A stretch of DNA of 64,000 nucleotides from Glaciecola punicea ACAM 611 (GCF_000252165.1 NZ_BAET01000022.1:43801-107800); one strand, 5' to 3'. Positions 27,008-36,757 are shown, counted from the stretch's first letter. Program-made: numbers and translations. Notes: a model not told the origin generated them from the letters alone.

Positions 27008-27035
27008 CGATAATAAAACGACGGAGATTGACTTT

Positions 27036-29087
27036 ATGCGAAACAACCCTTTTAAGGCGACTTTACTCGCTGTGGCCATGGCTACTGTAAGTGCAGGCGT
27101 AAAAGCGGACACCTTTGAAATTGAGCATTTACCTAAAGTACAGCACGCTGCTAACATTACCGTTTCGAGTGACGGAGAACTCACCGCTTATACCCTTGGG
27201 GCTCCACGCGATATACTTGCCGGTGACAAAGACGGTAGAGCCGATACTCACTTATATATCATGCGTGAAAATGGTGAACCGATTCAATTTATTGGCACCC
27301 AAGGCAGCATTTCAGGCCTGCAGTTCAGCCCTGATAAAAGCACGATTTATTTTAAAAGCAAACGCGATGGTGACGAAAATACCTCGCTATATTCAATATC
27401 TTTAGCCGGTGGTGAAGCACAAAAACGCTTCGAATATGAGACTAGCATTGGCGATTACCGCGTAAGCAACGACGGTAGCACCCTGCATTTTGTGGCGACC
27501 GAAAAAGACACGAGAAAAGATTTTAAAGACAAAGGTTTCGACGCAGTCGTATATGAAGAAGACCAACGCCTCGCTTCGCTTTGGTCAGTTAGTCTTAACG
27601 ACAAAGACGCTAAGTCGGTCAAAGTATTTGACGGTGGGCATGTGTCTGACTTTGAAGTGTCAGCAAACGAAAAGACACTCGTGGCAGCAGTCGCACCGAC
27701 TAATTTGGTCGATGATTCACTGATGCTCACAGATCTATTTTTCCTAGATATTGCCACGGGTGAAGTTAAATCACGCATCGATATCCCCGGTAAACTTGGC
27801 GCATTTGAGCTATCTGACAATGGCGAACATCTTGCCTTCTTAGCGGGTACTGACATACACGACTCGTCAAACGGGGTGCTGATGGTGGCAGAATCAAATA
27901 GCGACAGCTTCATGCAATTAACCAAAGACGCACCTCAGCATATAATGGACATTGACTGGCTAGGTAAAGATATTTTAGCGGTCGCGCACAGAGGTGTTGA
28001 AAGTGCATTAGTAGTATACGAGACAAACGGCGATGAAAAACGCACTCTTAAAACCCCTAACAACATCGTAGTAAGAAGCGTTGACATTGGCGATGGCCAG
28101 ATACGCTTTATTGCTGACAGCGCCGAGCATCCTCGCGAAGTTTTCAGTATAAAGCGCAATAAAGTGGTGAAACTTAGCCACCATAATGCCTGGATTGACG
28201 AATTAGAACTGGCTCCTCAGACTACTCATACCTACACAGCCCGCGATGGCCGGCCAATTGAAGGCTTGTTAATTACGCCAAACGGCACCGCGCCAGAAGG
28301 TGGTTGGCCACTGATTCTAACCGTACACGGCGGCCCTGAAGCACACTATAGCGACGGTTGGATAACACGCTATTCAGACGGCGGCCAGTTTGCAGCAGCC
28401 GACGGCTACGCGGTATTTTACCCCAACTATCGTGGTTCAACTGGGCGCGGCGTGGCGTTTGCTAAAGAGCATCAAGACGACTACGCCGGCAAAGAGTTTA
28501 ACGACTTAGTTGACGGCGTTGATGCACTTGTTGCAGACGGCGTTGTCAACAAAGATAGAGTTGGCATTACTGGCGGTTCTTACGGCGGCTATGCGGCAAT
28601 GTGGGGAGCCACTTCGCAAAGCGAGCATTTTGCGGCAGCGGTAGCGTTTGTGGGTATTTCGAATCAGATATCAAAGTTTGGTACCAGCGACATTCCAAAT
28701 GAAATGCATCTAGTGCACTCGTTAAAGTGGCCATGGGAAGACAACTGGATGAACTTGCTTGAGCGCTCACCCATTTATCATGCAGGTAAAAGCACCACGC
28801 CTACCTTAATAATGCATGGCGAAAAAGACACGCGCGTGCATCCAAGTCAGTCAATGGAACTCTACAGGGCCATGAAAGTGCGTACACAAACACCCGTGCG
28901 CTTAGTCTTCTACCCAAATGAAGGGCATGGCAATCGCAATGCAGCCGCGCAATACGACTATTCACTGCGGTTTATGCGCTGGATGGATACGTACTTAGCG
29001 CAAGATGCAACACGCAGTGACCCAATGCCGCCAACCGACTTAGATCTCGCTGATAAGCTTGAGCCTGAGAAGGATGACGCTGAGTAA
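27036..29087 (+). CDS. Exported S9-family prolyl oligopeptidase-like peptidase
   Basis: Serine peptidase of the dipeptidyl/acylaminoacyl-peptidase type, probably periplasmic. A signal peptide ends near AGVKA (residue 24). Residues of about 30-380 form the beta-propeller with WD40/PD40-like repeats (VSSDGELTAYTL; LQFSPDKSTIYFKSKRDGD). The alpha/beta-hydrolase domain follows with nucleophile Ser in TGGSYGGYAA (about 513), Asp in HGEKDTRV (about 596) and His in NEGHGNR (about 630). The acidic C-terminal tail (ADKLEPEKDDAE) is a marine trait. Likely involved in peptide scavenging. Confidence 0.93.
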   Translation: MRNNPFKATLLAVAMATVSAGVKADTFEIEHLPKVQHAANITVSSDGELTAYTLGAPRDILAGDKDGRADTHLYIMRENGEPIQFIGTQGSISGLQFSPDKSTIYFKSKRDGDENTSLYSISLAGGEAQKRFEYETSIGDYRVSNDGSTLHFVATEKDTRKDFKDKGFDAVVYEEDQRLASLWSVSLNDKDAKSVKVFDGGHVSDFEVSANEKTLVAAVAPTNLVDDSLMLTDLFFLDIATGEVKSRIDIPGKLGAFELSDNGEHLAFLAGTDIHDSSNGVLMVAESNSDSFMQLTKDAPQHIMDIDWLGKDILAVAHRGVESALVVYETNGDEKRTLKTPNNIVVRSVDIGDGQIRFIADSAEHPREVFSIKRNKVVKLSHHNAWIDELELAPQTTHTYTARDGRPIEGLLITPNGTAPEGGWPLILTVHGGPEAHYSDGWITRYSDGGQFAAADGYAVFYPNYRGSTGRGVAFAKEHQDDYAGKEFNDLVDGVDALVADGVVNKDRVGITGGSYGGYAAMWGATSQSEHFAAAVAFVGISNQISKFGTSDIPNEMHLVHSLKWPWEDNWMNLLERSPIYHAGKSTTPTLIMHGEKDTRVHPSQSMELYRAMKVRTQTPVRLVFYPNEGHGNRNAAAQYDYSLRFMRWMDTYLAQDATRSDPMPPTDLDLADKLEPEKDDAE

Positions 29088-29122
29088 ACATTAATACTGA
29101 CCCTTTTCTTATATTCGAATTC

Positions 29123-29167
29123 GTCCTGAACAGAAACTAACAGCTTGCGTTAGTTTCTGTTCAGGAC
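29123..29167. repeat. Perfect 19-bp inverted repeat with 7-base loop
   Basis: GTCCTGAACAGAAACTAAC at 29123-29141 is the exact inverse of 29149-29167. It lies between two convergent genes. There is no T-run on either strand, so it is not a textbook intrinsic terminator; it could protect 3' ends or stop transcription by another route. Confidence 0.7.
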
Positions 29168-29229
29168 TAAAACACACCCGGCGTTAAGAAAAATAACAGT
29201 GTGCTAATAACTTCTACCCCGCCTAGTAT

Positions 29230-29940
29230 TTACGTGTGATCTGGCATATTGTCCGGATCATATTCTGCGCACTGCGCTATTTGCGCCACGCTAATATTCA
29301 GCTTCACTGATTTGGTGTCCCAGCGGATACTGTCTATATGCTTGCACGCTACCAGTACCTTTTTTGTTTCTGGTAGCCAGTCGCCCGTATCAACCACTAG
29401 ATATTTTAGTGACCAGTTGTAGCTGTCCCAGATGAAGTCTTCAAGTTGGGCGCTGTCGGCGCTGTCAATATGGATGTCGTACTCCAGGACTTCTTGGGCA
29501 GACCTTAGATGATTGTTTTTTTCACGGTCATCTTGTTCAATTTCAGTGTGCACAATGGTGCCGGGTGCTGTTAGGGCGCCCGGGTATAAATAATCTCCCC
29601 AAAGGTCCATACCAGTCCAATAGTAACCGTAGCCAAAGTATTCATAGTACTGTTTTTCAAAGCCACGAGAAACGGTGTCTTGGTCTTCCACTTTTGGACT
29701 ATCTTTTACTTTCTCCATAGTCATCGACACCGCTAGCTCTTCATCTTCTTTATTAAAGTCGCGCAGGGAAATAGGGCTAAGCAGTACTTTTTGACTAAGT
29801 GGCATCCAGCGCGATGTGTCCACTACTAAAAAGCGCACCGTCCAGTTTTGATCGTCAAAATAAACATCTTTTATATGCCCGAGTTCGCCGTCGCTGGCTT
29901 TTATTCGGCTTGAATTGAGTTGGTCTGAGCTAATTAACAT
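29230..29940 (-). CDS. Tandem PRC-barrel domain protein
   Basis: A soluble protein of 236 residues with two PRC-barrel-like domains. The first is at about 1-75 (IKASDGELGHIKDVYFDDQNW, TVRFLVVDTSRWMPLSQKVL). The second is at about 140-215 (YDIHIDSADSAQLEDFIWD, LKYLVVDTGDWLPETKKVL). The central linker is rich in Tyr/Gly (EYFGYGYYWTGMDLWGDYL). Such proteins often accompany stress or general-adaptation genes; the exact role is unknown. An AAAGGAGAAGG site lies right before the ATG. It is followed upstream by an SDR gene on the same strand. Confidence 0.85.
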   Translation of the reverse strand: MLISSDQLNSSRIKASDGELGHIKDVYFDDQNWTVRFLVVDTSRWMPLSQKVLLSPISLRDFNKEDEELAVSMTMEKVKDSPKVEDQDTVSRGFEKQYYEYFGYGYYWTGMDLWGDYLYPGALTAPGTIVHTEIEQDDREKNNHLRSAQEVLEYDIHIDSADSAQLEDFIWDSYNWSLKYLVVDTGDWLPETKKVLVACKHIDSIRWDTKSVKLNISVAQIAQCAEYDPDNMPDHT

Positions 29941-29973
29941 ATCCTTCTCCTTTGTGTCAAAGATGCCAAAGTG

Positions 29974-30654
29974 TCACTGCGTAGGCATTAAACATACTTC
30001 GCGTATACTACACCTTGGGTCTGCTGAAATTGCATATAATACAGCGTCGGCCACATCCGACGGGTCTAGCTTTTCGGGCTTGGCTTCATCAAAAAATGGT
30101 GTGTTGACCACGCCTGGGCATATTGTTGTGCAGCGTCCCTCCCACTGCGCCATTTCTGCCGCTAAATTTTGCCCAAAGCCGTAGGCAAACCATTTCGTTG
30201 CACCATATACTGAACCTTTTAAACTTATTTTTCCGGCAATAGAGCTTGTAATGATGAAATGACCTTTGGTTTCTTTAAGTAACGCAAGGCTTGCTTTAGC
30301 GGTGTATAACAAGGCGTTAATGTTCACGTCTGTCATTGTCTTCCATTCATCTATATCGCCATTTTCAATCCCTGGTGTGTTAATGCCCGTGCCAGCGTTA
30401 GCAAAGACAACATCAATGCGGCCGAATTTTTGCTTGGCTTTTTCTACCACGCGTTCTATCTCGGCGAATTTTGACGCATCGGCTTGTACCGCTAAGACTT
30501 TGTCTTCACCCCAGCGCTTTACAATTTTTTCCAGTTTATCGAGGCTACGAGCGGTTATTACAGCCTTGTGGCCTGCACTTACCACCTTATCTACCGTTGC
30601 TGCGCCAATGCCGCTTGAGGCACCGGTGATGATTATTACCTTTTCATTTTCCAT
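29974..30654 (-). CDS. Short-chain dehydrogenase/reductase
   Basis: A classical SDR of 226 residues. The cofactor motif TGASSGIG is at residues 10-17, with Arg after the second strand (TARSLDKL), suggesting NADP. NAG lies in VFANAGTG, and the catalytic Ser and YxxxK lie in SSIAGK and YGATKW. The family resemblance is to clan 'SDR with SerTyrLys' YdfG-like oxidoreductases; the substrate cannot be told. An AAGGAAAAAAAC site precedes the ATG. It is 33 bases upstream of the PRC-barrel gene on the same strand, so the two are probably cotranscribed. Confidence 0.9.
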   Translation of the reverse strand: MENEKVIIITGASSGIGAATVDKVVSAGHKAVITARSLDKLEKIVKRWGEDKVLAVQADASKFAEIERVVEKAKQKFGRIDVVFANAGTGINTPGIENGDIDEWKTMTDVNINALLYTAKASLALLKETKGHFIITSSIAGKISLKGSVYGATKWFAYGFGQNLAAEMAQWEGRCTTICPGVVNTPFFDEAKPEKLDPSDVADAVLYAISADPRCSIREVCLMPTQ

Positions 30655-30674
30655 TGTTTTTTTCCTTATAACGT

Positions 30675-30848
30675 TTAGCTAATAAGTTTTTGCGCTATCG
30701 CGTCTATAAAATTAGGGATGTCGTCAGGATTGCGGCTGGTGACTATTTTACCGTCAATCACCACCGATCCATCTTTGTAGCTTGCACTCGCGTTTTTACT
30801 GCCGGTGCTAATACTAGGGTAAGAGCGCTTGCTAACGTATATAAAGTA
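30675..30848 (-). pseudogene. 3' remnant of a PfpI/DJ-1 type glutamine amidotransferase-like gene
   Basis: A 57-codon open stretch closed upstream by TGA and without a start. It translates to SYPSISTGSKNASASYKDGS followed by VVIDGKIVTSRNPDDIPNF and a stop, which matches the C-terminal third of PfpI/YhbO-type proteins. The N-terminal two thirds, including the catalytic cysteine elbow, are missing. It lies just upstream of the SDR gene on the same strand, so a stress-protein gene probably once preceded it in the operon. Confidence 0.8.
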
Positions 30849-31340
30849 TCATTCAATAACTCCCTATTATTAAGGGCCTATTGGCATTAGCCGGCTAATA
30901 CAACTAACCTACAAAATGCGTGCCGTTTATTATATTGGTTTATCGCAGATCCCACGCAGATGATATGGCGCGTGCTAGCAGGCCCTGTTGAACTGATAGA
31001 CAGTCTGGGTAAGTTTATAGACAGTCTAGGTAATCTTGTGTGGAGAACTTAAATTTAGGCCATCTTTTACAGTGGTGTGAATAATTTACACGTTGAAATT
31101 GACTATCTACTGCAGAGTCTGGCGATTTTCTATCCTTCCAATTTACAGTGCTATACATTTTTTGAACGTTTTATGTGTTTATGTCTCAACTGTGGATGGT
31201 TTTGTAAAAGTTGACTATTAATAGTTGAGCCATTATGTCGGTCAATTTATTGCACTAATCTTGCAATATTGTATAAATAGCAATAGTGACAGCACAGTAC
31301 AGCACACCACAGCAATAACACTACAAAGAGAAATAACACC
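30849..31340. other. Intergenic region with a 21-base-period direct repeat
   Basis: About 490 bases without a gene. Two copies of ATAGACAGTCTRGGTAA lie at 30996-31012 and 31017-31033 (one mismatch). The offset of 21 bases equals two helical turns, as in operator pairs. Short CAGCACA-type repeats precede the downstream esterase start. No further coding remnant seen. Confidence 0.5.
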
Positions 31341-32189
31341 ATGATTAAAGCTTTTACCTCAATAACCCTTACAGCGTTCCTGTTTTCCTGTACTCCTTTG
31401 CAGTTTGCATTAGTGAATGCGCCCTTGATAAGTTATGAGGGGGAAATAGTAAAAGACGTTTCTTATGGCGAGCATCAGCGCCAAGCCTTAGATATTTATA
31501 TCCCTAAAGTTGAGAAAGAGAACTTTCCTGTAGTGGTGTTTTTTCACGGTGGTCGCTGGACTGAAGGTTCTAAAGAACAGTACAAGTTCGTGGGAATGAC
31601 ATTGTCTAACATGGGGTATGTCGTTGTGCTGCCCAATACGCGCCTTTACCCCGAGGTAAAATTTCCTGTCTTTGCGCAAGACGCAGCCAAATCGCTTGCA
31701 TGGGTCTATGACAATATTAGTCAGTATAAGGGCAACCAAAATTTGTTTGTTTCTGGTCATTCATCGGGCGCTCATCTAGGGGCGCTAATCGTTGCGGATG
31801 AGTCATTCTTAGGTGCTTATCAGCTTTCGCCTGGCATTGTTAATGCGTTTGCTGGTATTTCTGGGCCTTATGATTTTGTCCCACAAGCGCCCGATGTAAG
31901 AGATATCTTCGGACCACCTGAAAACTTCCCCAATTTAGTTGTGACCAATTTTATTGATGGTGACGAACCACCGATGCTATTACTTTACACTGGTGAAGAC
32001 GAAACAGTGCATATTAGAAATTTAGAAAAACTTAAAGCTGGAATAGAGGAGGCAGGCGGCATTGTTGAAACGATTATTTACGAAGATGGCGGACACGCGG
32101 CTTCTGTAGCGGCGTTTAGCTGGGCAAATCTTTCAGATTTGCCTGTTCCTAAAGACATAGATGATTTCTTCATGAGACATCTTAGGTAG
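31341..32189 (+). CDS. Alpha/beta-hydrolase, esterase-like lipoprotein
   Basis: A carboxylesterase/lipase-type hydrolase. The N-terminus has a short hydrophobic signal ending in LFSCTP, a lipobox-like site with Cys17. The oxyanion motif HGGRW lies near 70, the nucleophile Ser in GHSSGAHLG near 140, Asp in TGEDETVH, and His in DGGHAAS. This is the hormone-sensitive-lipase/BD-FAE-like layout. The substrate is unknown. The 3' end overlaps the convergent Mur-ligase gene by 8 bases. Confidence 0.82.
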   Translation: MIKAFTSITLTAFLFSCTPLQFALVNAPLISYEGEIVKDVSYGEHQRQALDIYIPKVEKENFPVVVFFHGGRWTEGSKEQYKFVGMTLSNMGYVVVLPNTRLYPEVKFPVFAQDAAKSLAWVYDNISQYKGNQNLFVSGHSSGAHLGALIVADESFLGAYQLSPGIVNAFAGISGPYDFVPQAPDVRDIFGPPENFPNLVVTNFIDGDEPPMLLLYTGEDETVHIRNLEKLKAGIEEAGGIVETIIYEDGGHAASVAAFSWANLSDLPVPKDIDDFFMRHLR

Positions 32190-33915
32190 AGAAAGTTGAG
32201 CCCGTTAAGTAAGTATGCACTTGCTCTCGCTTAGCTAGCACAAACAGCAGCAGGAGGTCGCCTGGCTTGGCGTTTTGCACCGCTAATTTAACGCCCGCTA
32301 TAGGATCGATGGTTTCGAATATAGAGGCACTCGCTACGCCTTTGTTTAGTAAGTGAGACTTAACTAAGGCTGATACCTCGCCCATTTCTCGCCCGCGCAG
32401 GTATTCTTCAATTTCTGCAAGTATGTAAGTGTCGGGCTGTAAACCGAACACGGCGTTGGCCACGTCGTAAATTTCTGTGTTTGAGCGATCTCCGGCGTTG
32501 CTAAACAACACCGTAATGCGACCTTCTTTAGGCAAGTCATTGGCCATGTTTTGCGCCATATCCATAACGGCCTGCATGCTGTGCGCGTTATGGGCAAAAT
32601 CAACAACTACGGTGGCACCTTTGACGTGGTATATATTACCGCGTCCGGGGTTGTCACTTGGGTTTTGTCCAAAGCGCATAAGGCCCGTATGGATCGCACT
32701 AGTGCTAATCCCCATTATTTTACATAAGCCTACTACGCCAAGCGCATTTTCTATGTTGTGCTTGGCGGTGCCAGAGACAGTCATTGGAATTTCGTCTATT
32801 TGCGCGATGACCTCAGTGCTGCTATAGCTATAGATAATTTGATTATTGTCGACATATACACAGGGCCGCTGCTGCTGAATTTGCGCCAATATTATGGGGT
32901 TGTCAGCGTGCATACTAAACCAACAAATAGGGGCTACAGCATCTTTTAAAAAAAACTCAGGCGCGAATTTGACCAGCCTTTTGTCGTCGGCGTTTAGTAC
33001 AATGAAGTCGCCAGCGCCTTTAATAGCTTTGGCAACCATTAGTTTAACGTGTGCAATTTCATCTATCGTATTTATGCCGTACTGACCCAAATGATCGCCG
33101 GCTACATTGGTCACTAAAGATGCGGTGGCGAGATTAACCGGTAAACCGCGGCGCAATAAACCGCCGCGAGCAACTTCTAAAAAAGCAATTTCTGTGCGGG
33201 TATCACGTAACAACATTCGCGCTCCGCCTGGGCCTGAATAATCGCCATCATCAATAATAGTGTCACCCACTTTAATGAAGTCCGTTGAGGTTACCCCTGC
33301 CTGCATACCAGCGGCTTTTGCAATTTGAGCGGCTAATCTTACACTGGTTGATTTGCCATTAGTGCCTGTAATTAAAGCCAGTGGCACTTGAGCGTATTGC
33401 TCCCAGTCTACCTCGCTAGCATCCGGGAAGTCGTCTATTGACCACGTTTGAGAACCCGTACCTGAGCCTAAACTTACTTCGTCATCGTCGCTTAAACACA
33501 AAACGCCGTGTTGACGGGCAGCGTTAAGTAAAATAATTAGTTTGGGATTTGCCTCTTCTTTAATCGCTTCTTGCAAAATTAAGAGCCGTTCATCTTTTAA
33601 GGCGTTTTGTTCGCCCTTAAGTTCATCAACGCAGCAGTCCCAGGCTAACTCTAATACGTCGCAGGCGCTATATAGCAAGTCCATGGGAGCACTTAATGAC
33701 ATACTCGCGCCGCCTTCATATAGTCGGTGAAAGTACTGCTCTTGCCAGCCAAGAGAGCTAAGACAGTAATCAAGTTGTTTTTGCCAACAAATAATTACTT
33801 CTTGCTGGCTTATACCTTCAATAAATACGTCGGCAATGGTGCCAGGGTAATCCGATAACAAGTTGGGACCCGTAAGGCGGCGCACTTCGTCTAAACTTAA
33901 CTGCATGTTCGGCAC
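32182..33915 (-). CDS. Mur-ligase paralogue of cyanophycin synthetase (lacks ATP-grasp half)
   Basis: A 577-residue protein. From about residue 180 it carries the Mur-ligase ATPase motifs ITGTNGKST, EVARGGLLRRGL, VAGDHLGQYG and VVDFAHNAHSMQ. These match one by one the C-terminal half of the neighbouring cyanophycin synthetase. The first 170 residues do not resemble ATP-grasp and are unrecognised. It could add one of the cyanophycin residues, prime or trim the polymer, or act on a related beta-aspartyl peptide. It is 22 bases after cphA. The start may be GTG 33915 or ATG 33906. Confidence 0.8.
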   Translation of the reverse strand: MPNMQLSLDEVRRLTGPNLLSDYPGTIADVFIEGISQQEVIICWQKQLDYCLSSLGWQEQYFHRLYEGGASMSLSAPMDLLYSACDVLELAWDCCVDELKGEQNALKDERLLILQEAIKEEANPKLIILLNAARQHGVLCLSDDDEVSLGSGTGSQTWSIDDFPDASEVDWEQYAQVPLALITGTNGKSTSVRLAAQIAKAAGMQAGVTSTDFIKVGDTIIDDGDYSGPGGARMLLRDTRTEIAFLEVARGGLLRRGLPVNLATASLVTNVAGDHLGQYGINTIDEIAHVKLMVAKAIKGAGDFIVLNADDKRLVKFAPEFFLKDAVAPICWFSMHADNPIILAQIQQQRPCVYVDNNQIIYSYSSTEVIAQIDEIPMTVSGTAKHNIENALGVVGLCKIMGISTSAIHTGLMRFGQNPSDNPGRGNIYHVKGATVVVDFAHNAHSMQAVMDMAQNMANDLPKEGRITVLFSNAGDRSNTEIYDVANAVFGLQPDTYILAEIEEYLRGREMGEVSALVKSHLLNKGVASASIFETIDPIAGVKLAVQNAKPGDLLLLFVLAKREQVHTYLTGSTFST

Positions 33916-33937
33916 TATCCTTCTACTTCACTTTTAC

Positions 33938-36757
33938 TCAGTCAGAATCTTCATCGCGGTCAACCACTATGTGCACGCCGCGCTCGTCTTGCACTAATCG
34001 AGAGCCCTCTTGAAGTTCAAATTTATGCTCAACATACTCAAACAGTTTTTCGGGGAAATCTTGCGATGGCTTCTCGCCCTCCAATATCGTTTTGTCGCCG
34101 TCTTCATTGAAATGCACAATTTGTTTCCAGCAGCGCGTGATGTTGTCGCCTAATACGACTAGCAGGTCTCCTGATTGACAGCTAGTTAAGCCCGCATCAA
34201 TCGCGTCCACCTCACTTGGAATTACCTGTATGTTGGCTTCATCAACGCCCGCTGCCATCAGCGTCGCTTTGAGAAGTTGGGGGACTTCGTCAACGCCACG
34301 GCCGCGGCGATCGTCGTCTGCTTTACACACGAAGGTATCAAAGGTATCGGCAACCGCACTTGCAGCATCAATAATATCTTCGTCACGTCTATCCCCAGGC
34401 ATCGCGATGACTAAACGGCGCTTGCCTTTTACGTCTAAGCGTCCGGCTAAACCAGTAATGCCCCTAATTGCTGCAGGGTTGTGGGCGTAGTCTAAGATCA
34501 CTTTGAAAGGATACTCATCAAATATGTTCAATCGGCCAGGCGCTTGGTAGAATGAGGTGTTGAATATACGAAGACCTTGGCGAATGTCTTCTAGCGATGT
34601 GTCAAAACTGTAGGCCATGGCCGTGGCAAACATAGCGTTTTGCACATTATGCAAGGCTTTGCCTTCAATAGTGGCTGGGATTAGATGCGTCCACAATAGC
34701 GGGATATGAGCGCCTTTATCATAAATGGTGATCATGTCGCCGTTTATGCCTTTTTCCAATACAACCGCCATACCGCCTTGGCGTATATGCTGGCGCACCA
34801 ACCCGTGACCTGGGTCCATGGTGATATAACAAATTTGTTTAGCGCTGCAAAATTCTGCCATCTGTAAGCAGTCGATGTCGTCGGCGTTGAGGACTACACA
34901 GTCTTGAGCGACTTCCACCACTACTCGTTTTATTTGTGCAAGCTGTTCTAAAGTGTCTATGCCGCGCTGGCCTAAATGATCGGCAGAAATGTTTAAACAA
35001 GCGCCTACATTACATGTAGTGTAGCCTAAACCACGTTTTATAATGCCCCCGCGTGCGGTTTCTAAAATGGCAAAGTCTACGCTTGGGTCGCGCAGTACTA
35101 TTTGGGCTGAAGTGGGGCCGGTCATGTCGCCTTTCACGGTCAAATGGCCGTCTATATAAACACCGTCGGTGGAGGTCATGCCGGTGGTATAGCCTGCACT
35201 CTTCATAATACTGGCTAGCATACGAGAGGTGGTTGTTTTACCGTTTGTGCCTGTGATTGCGGCTACTGGAATGCGTGAGTTTGTGCCTGGGGGAAATAAC
35301 ATATCAATAACTTTACCCGCGACATCACGAGGCTTACCTTCACTCGGTGCTACGTGCATTCTAAAACCTGGCGCGGCATTACACTCACAAATGCCGCCGC
35401 CAATTTCTTTATAAGATTTACTAATATCGTCGGTCAGAAAGTCTACTCCACCTATATCAAGTCCAATGGCGCGAATAGCGCGAATGGCCATGTCGCGATT
35501 GTCAGGGTGGACCACGTCGGTGACGTCTATGGCAGTGCCTCCGGTAGAAAGATTTGCCGTTGAACGTAAGTAAAATGCTTCACCATTGGGTAATACGCTT
35601 TCTTTAGTATGGCCGGCTTCTTCCATTAAACGGCTTGCCTGACTGTCTAGCTCTAGGCGTGTTAATACCTTTTCATGCCCAACACCGCGCCTTGTATCTT
35701 GGTTTACAATATTAATAAGCTGCTCAATCGTACTTACGCCGTCACCCTTTACGTGTCCGGGAACGCGTTTAGCCACTGCTACTAATTCGTTATTGACCAC
35801 CAGCATTCTGTGGTCATATCCGGTTATGAAGCTTTCAAGCAAAACGGCGCGGCCAGTGCCGTATTTTAAAGCTTCCTGAAAGGCAGTAACAATCTCTTCA
35901 TCGGTAGTTAAATTAATACTCACTCCGCGCCCGTGATTGGCGTTTAATGGCTTTACCACTACGGGGTAGCCGATTCTTTTGGCCGCTCGAACGGCTTGAC
36001 GTTCATCATAGACCATCATCTGCTTGGGCACGGGTAAGCCTAGATCATTCAATAAATTGTGCGTATCTTCTTTGTCGCAGGAAATTTCTACCGCAATATG
36101 CTTAGTTTCGCTGGTAATGGTTGCTTGAATTCGCTGCTGATATTTACCGTGGCCAAACTGCACTAAACTGTAGTTGTTTAACCGCAACCAAGGTATGTCT
36201 CGCGCTTGGGCTGCGTTAACGAGTGACGCCGTACTAGGACCAAACTCTTTACGCTGTGCCATTTTGATGAAGTCGGTAAGCTCTTGGCTAAAGTCGAAGT
36301 CGTCTTCTATTTTGGCGTTTATGGTTTTTTGGATATGTTCAGGCATTAAATGATTGAGTAGTTTAAGCCCTAATGCGCCTGCTTCAAGTCCAACGTCTTG
36401 CTGCTGATACTGATACACTACATAGTAAGTGCCTTTTTCGGCTAGGCTACGCGTGCGTCCAAAGGTAACTGCTACACCTGCGAGGTTTTGTAACTCAATG
36501 GCAACATGCTCCCATATATGTCCAACCCAAGTGCCTTCATCTTCGCGCAGGCGGCGCAAGAACCCGCCTGTTTCGCCGTACGAGCAGCCATGGCTTTGCA
36601 AAGAAGGGATAGTTTTCACTAAGCCCTCAATAAAGTCATGACCAAGCTTGACTGAAGGCCAGTTTTCTAACTCGCCTAAATCTATTTGATAACAAATGAC
36701 GGGGAAGTTGGCATATACATTTGGCCCGACATATACATTGCGACTTAGAATTTTCAT
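33938..36757 (-). CDS. cphA: Cyanophycin synthetase CphA
   Basis: Makes cyanophycin, the multi-Arg-poly-Asp nitrogen reserve, in an ATP-dependent, ribosome-free way. It has an N-terminal CphA domain (residues 1-160, with HIWEHVAIELQNLAG), an ATP-grasp domain of about 215-470 (YPVVVKPLNANHGRGVSI; VDFLTDD), and a Mur-ligase domain from about 490 (AITGTNGKTTTSRML; ETARGGIIKRGLGY; SADHLGQRG; ILDYAHNPAAI). 939 residues is slightly longer than many CphA1 proteins, with an acidic tail. An AAGGGA site precedes the ATG. A terminator lies between this gene and cphB upstream, so cphA likely has its own promoter. Confidence 0.95.
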   Translation of the reverse strand: MKILSRNVYVGPNVYANFPVICYQIDLGELENWPSVKLGHDFIEGLVKTIPSLQSHGCSYGETGGFLRRLREDEGTWVGHIWEHVAIELQNLAGVAVTFGRTRSLAEKGTYYVVYQYQQQDVGLEAGALGLKLLNHLMPEHIQKTINAKIEDDFDFSQELTDFIKMAQRKEFGPSTASLVNAAQARDIPWLRLNNYSLVQFGHGKYQQRIQATITSETKHIAVEISCDKEDTHNLLNDLGLPVPKQMMVYDERQAVRAAKRIGYPVVVKPLNANHGRGVSINLTTDEEIVTAFQEALKYGTGRAVLLESFITGYDHRMLVVNNELVAVAKRVPGHVKGDGVSTIEQLINIVNQDTRRGVGHEKVLTRLELDSQASRLMEEAGHTKESVLPNGEAFYLRSTANLSTGGTAIDVTDVVHPDNRDMAIRAIRAIGLDIGGVDFLTDDISKSYKEIGGGICECNAAPGFRMHVAPSEGKPRDVAGKVIDMLFPPGTNSRIPVAAITGTNGKTTTSRMLASIMKSAGYTTGMTSTDGVYIDGHLTVKGDMTGPTSAQIVLRDPSVDFAILETARGGIIKRGLGYTTCNVGACLNISADHLGQRGIDTLEQLAQIKRVVVEVAQDCVVLNADDIDCLQMAEFCSAKQICYITMDPGHGLVRQHIRQGGMAVVLEKGINGDMITIYDKGAHIPLLWTHLIPATIEGKALHNVQNAMFATAMAYSFDTSLEDIRQGLRIFNTSFYQAPGRLNIFDEYPFKVILDYAHNPAAIRGITGLAGRLDVKGKRRLVIAMPGDRRDEDIIDAASAVADTFDTFVCKADDDRRGRGVDEVPQLLKATLMAAGVDEANIQVIPSEVDAIDAGLTSCQSGDLLVVLGDNITRCWKQIVHFNEDGDKTILEGEKPSQDFPEKLFEYVEHKFELQEGSRLVQDERGVHIVVDRDEDSD

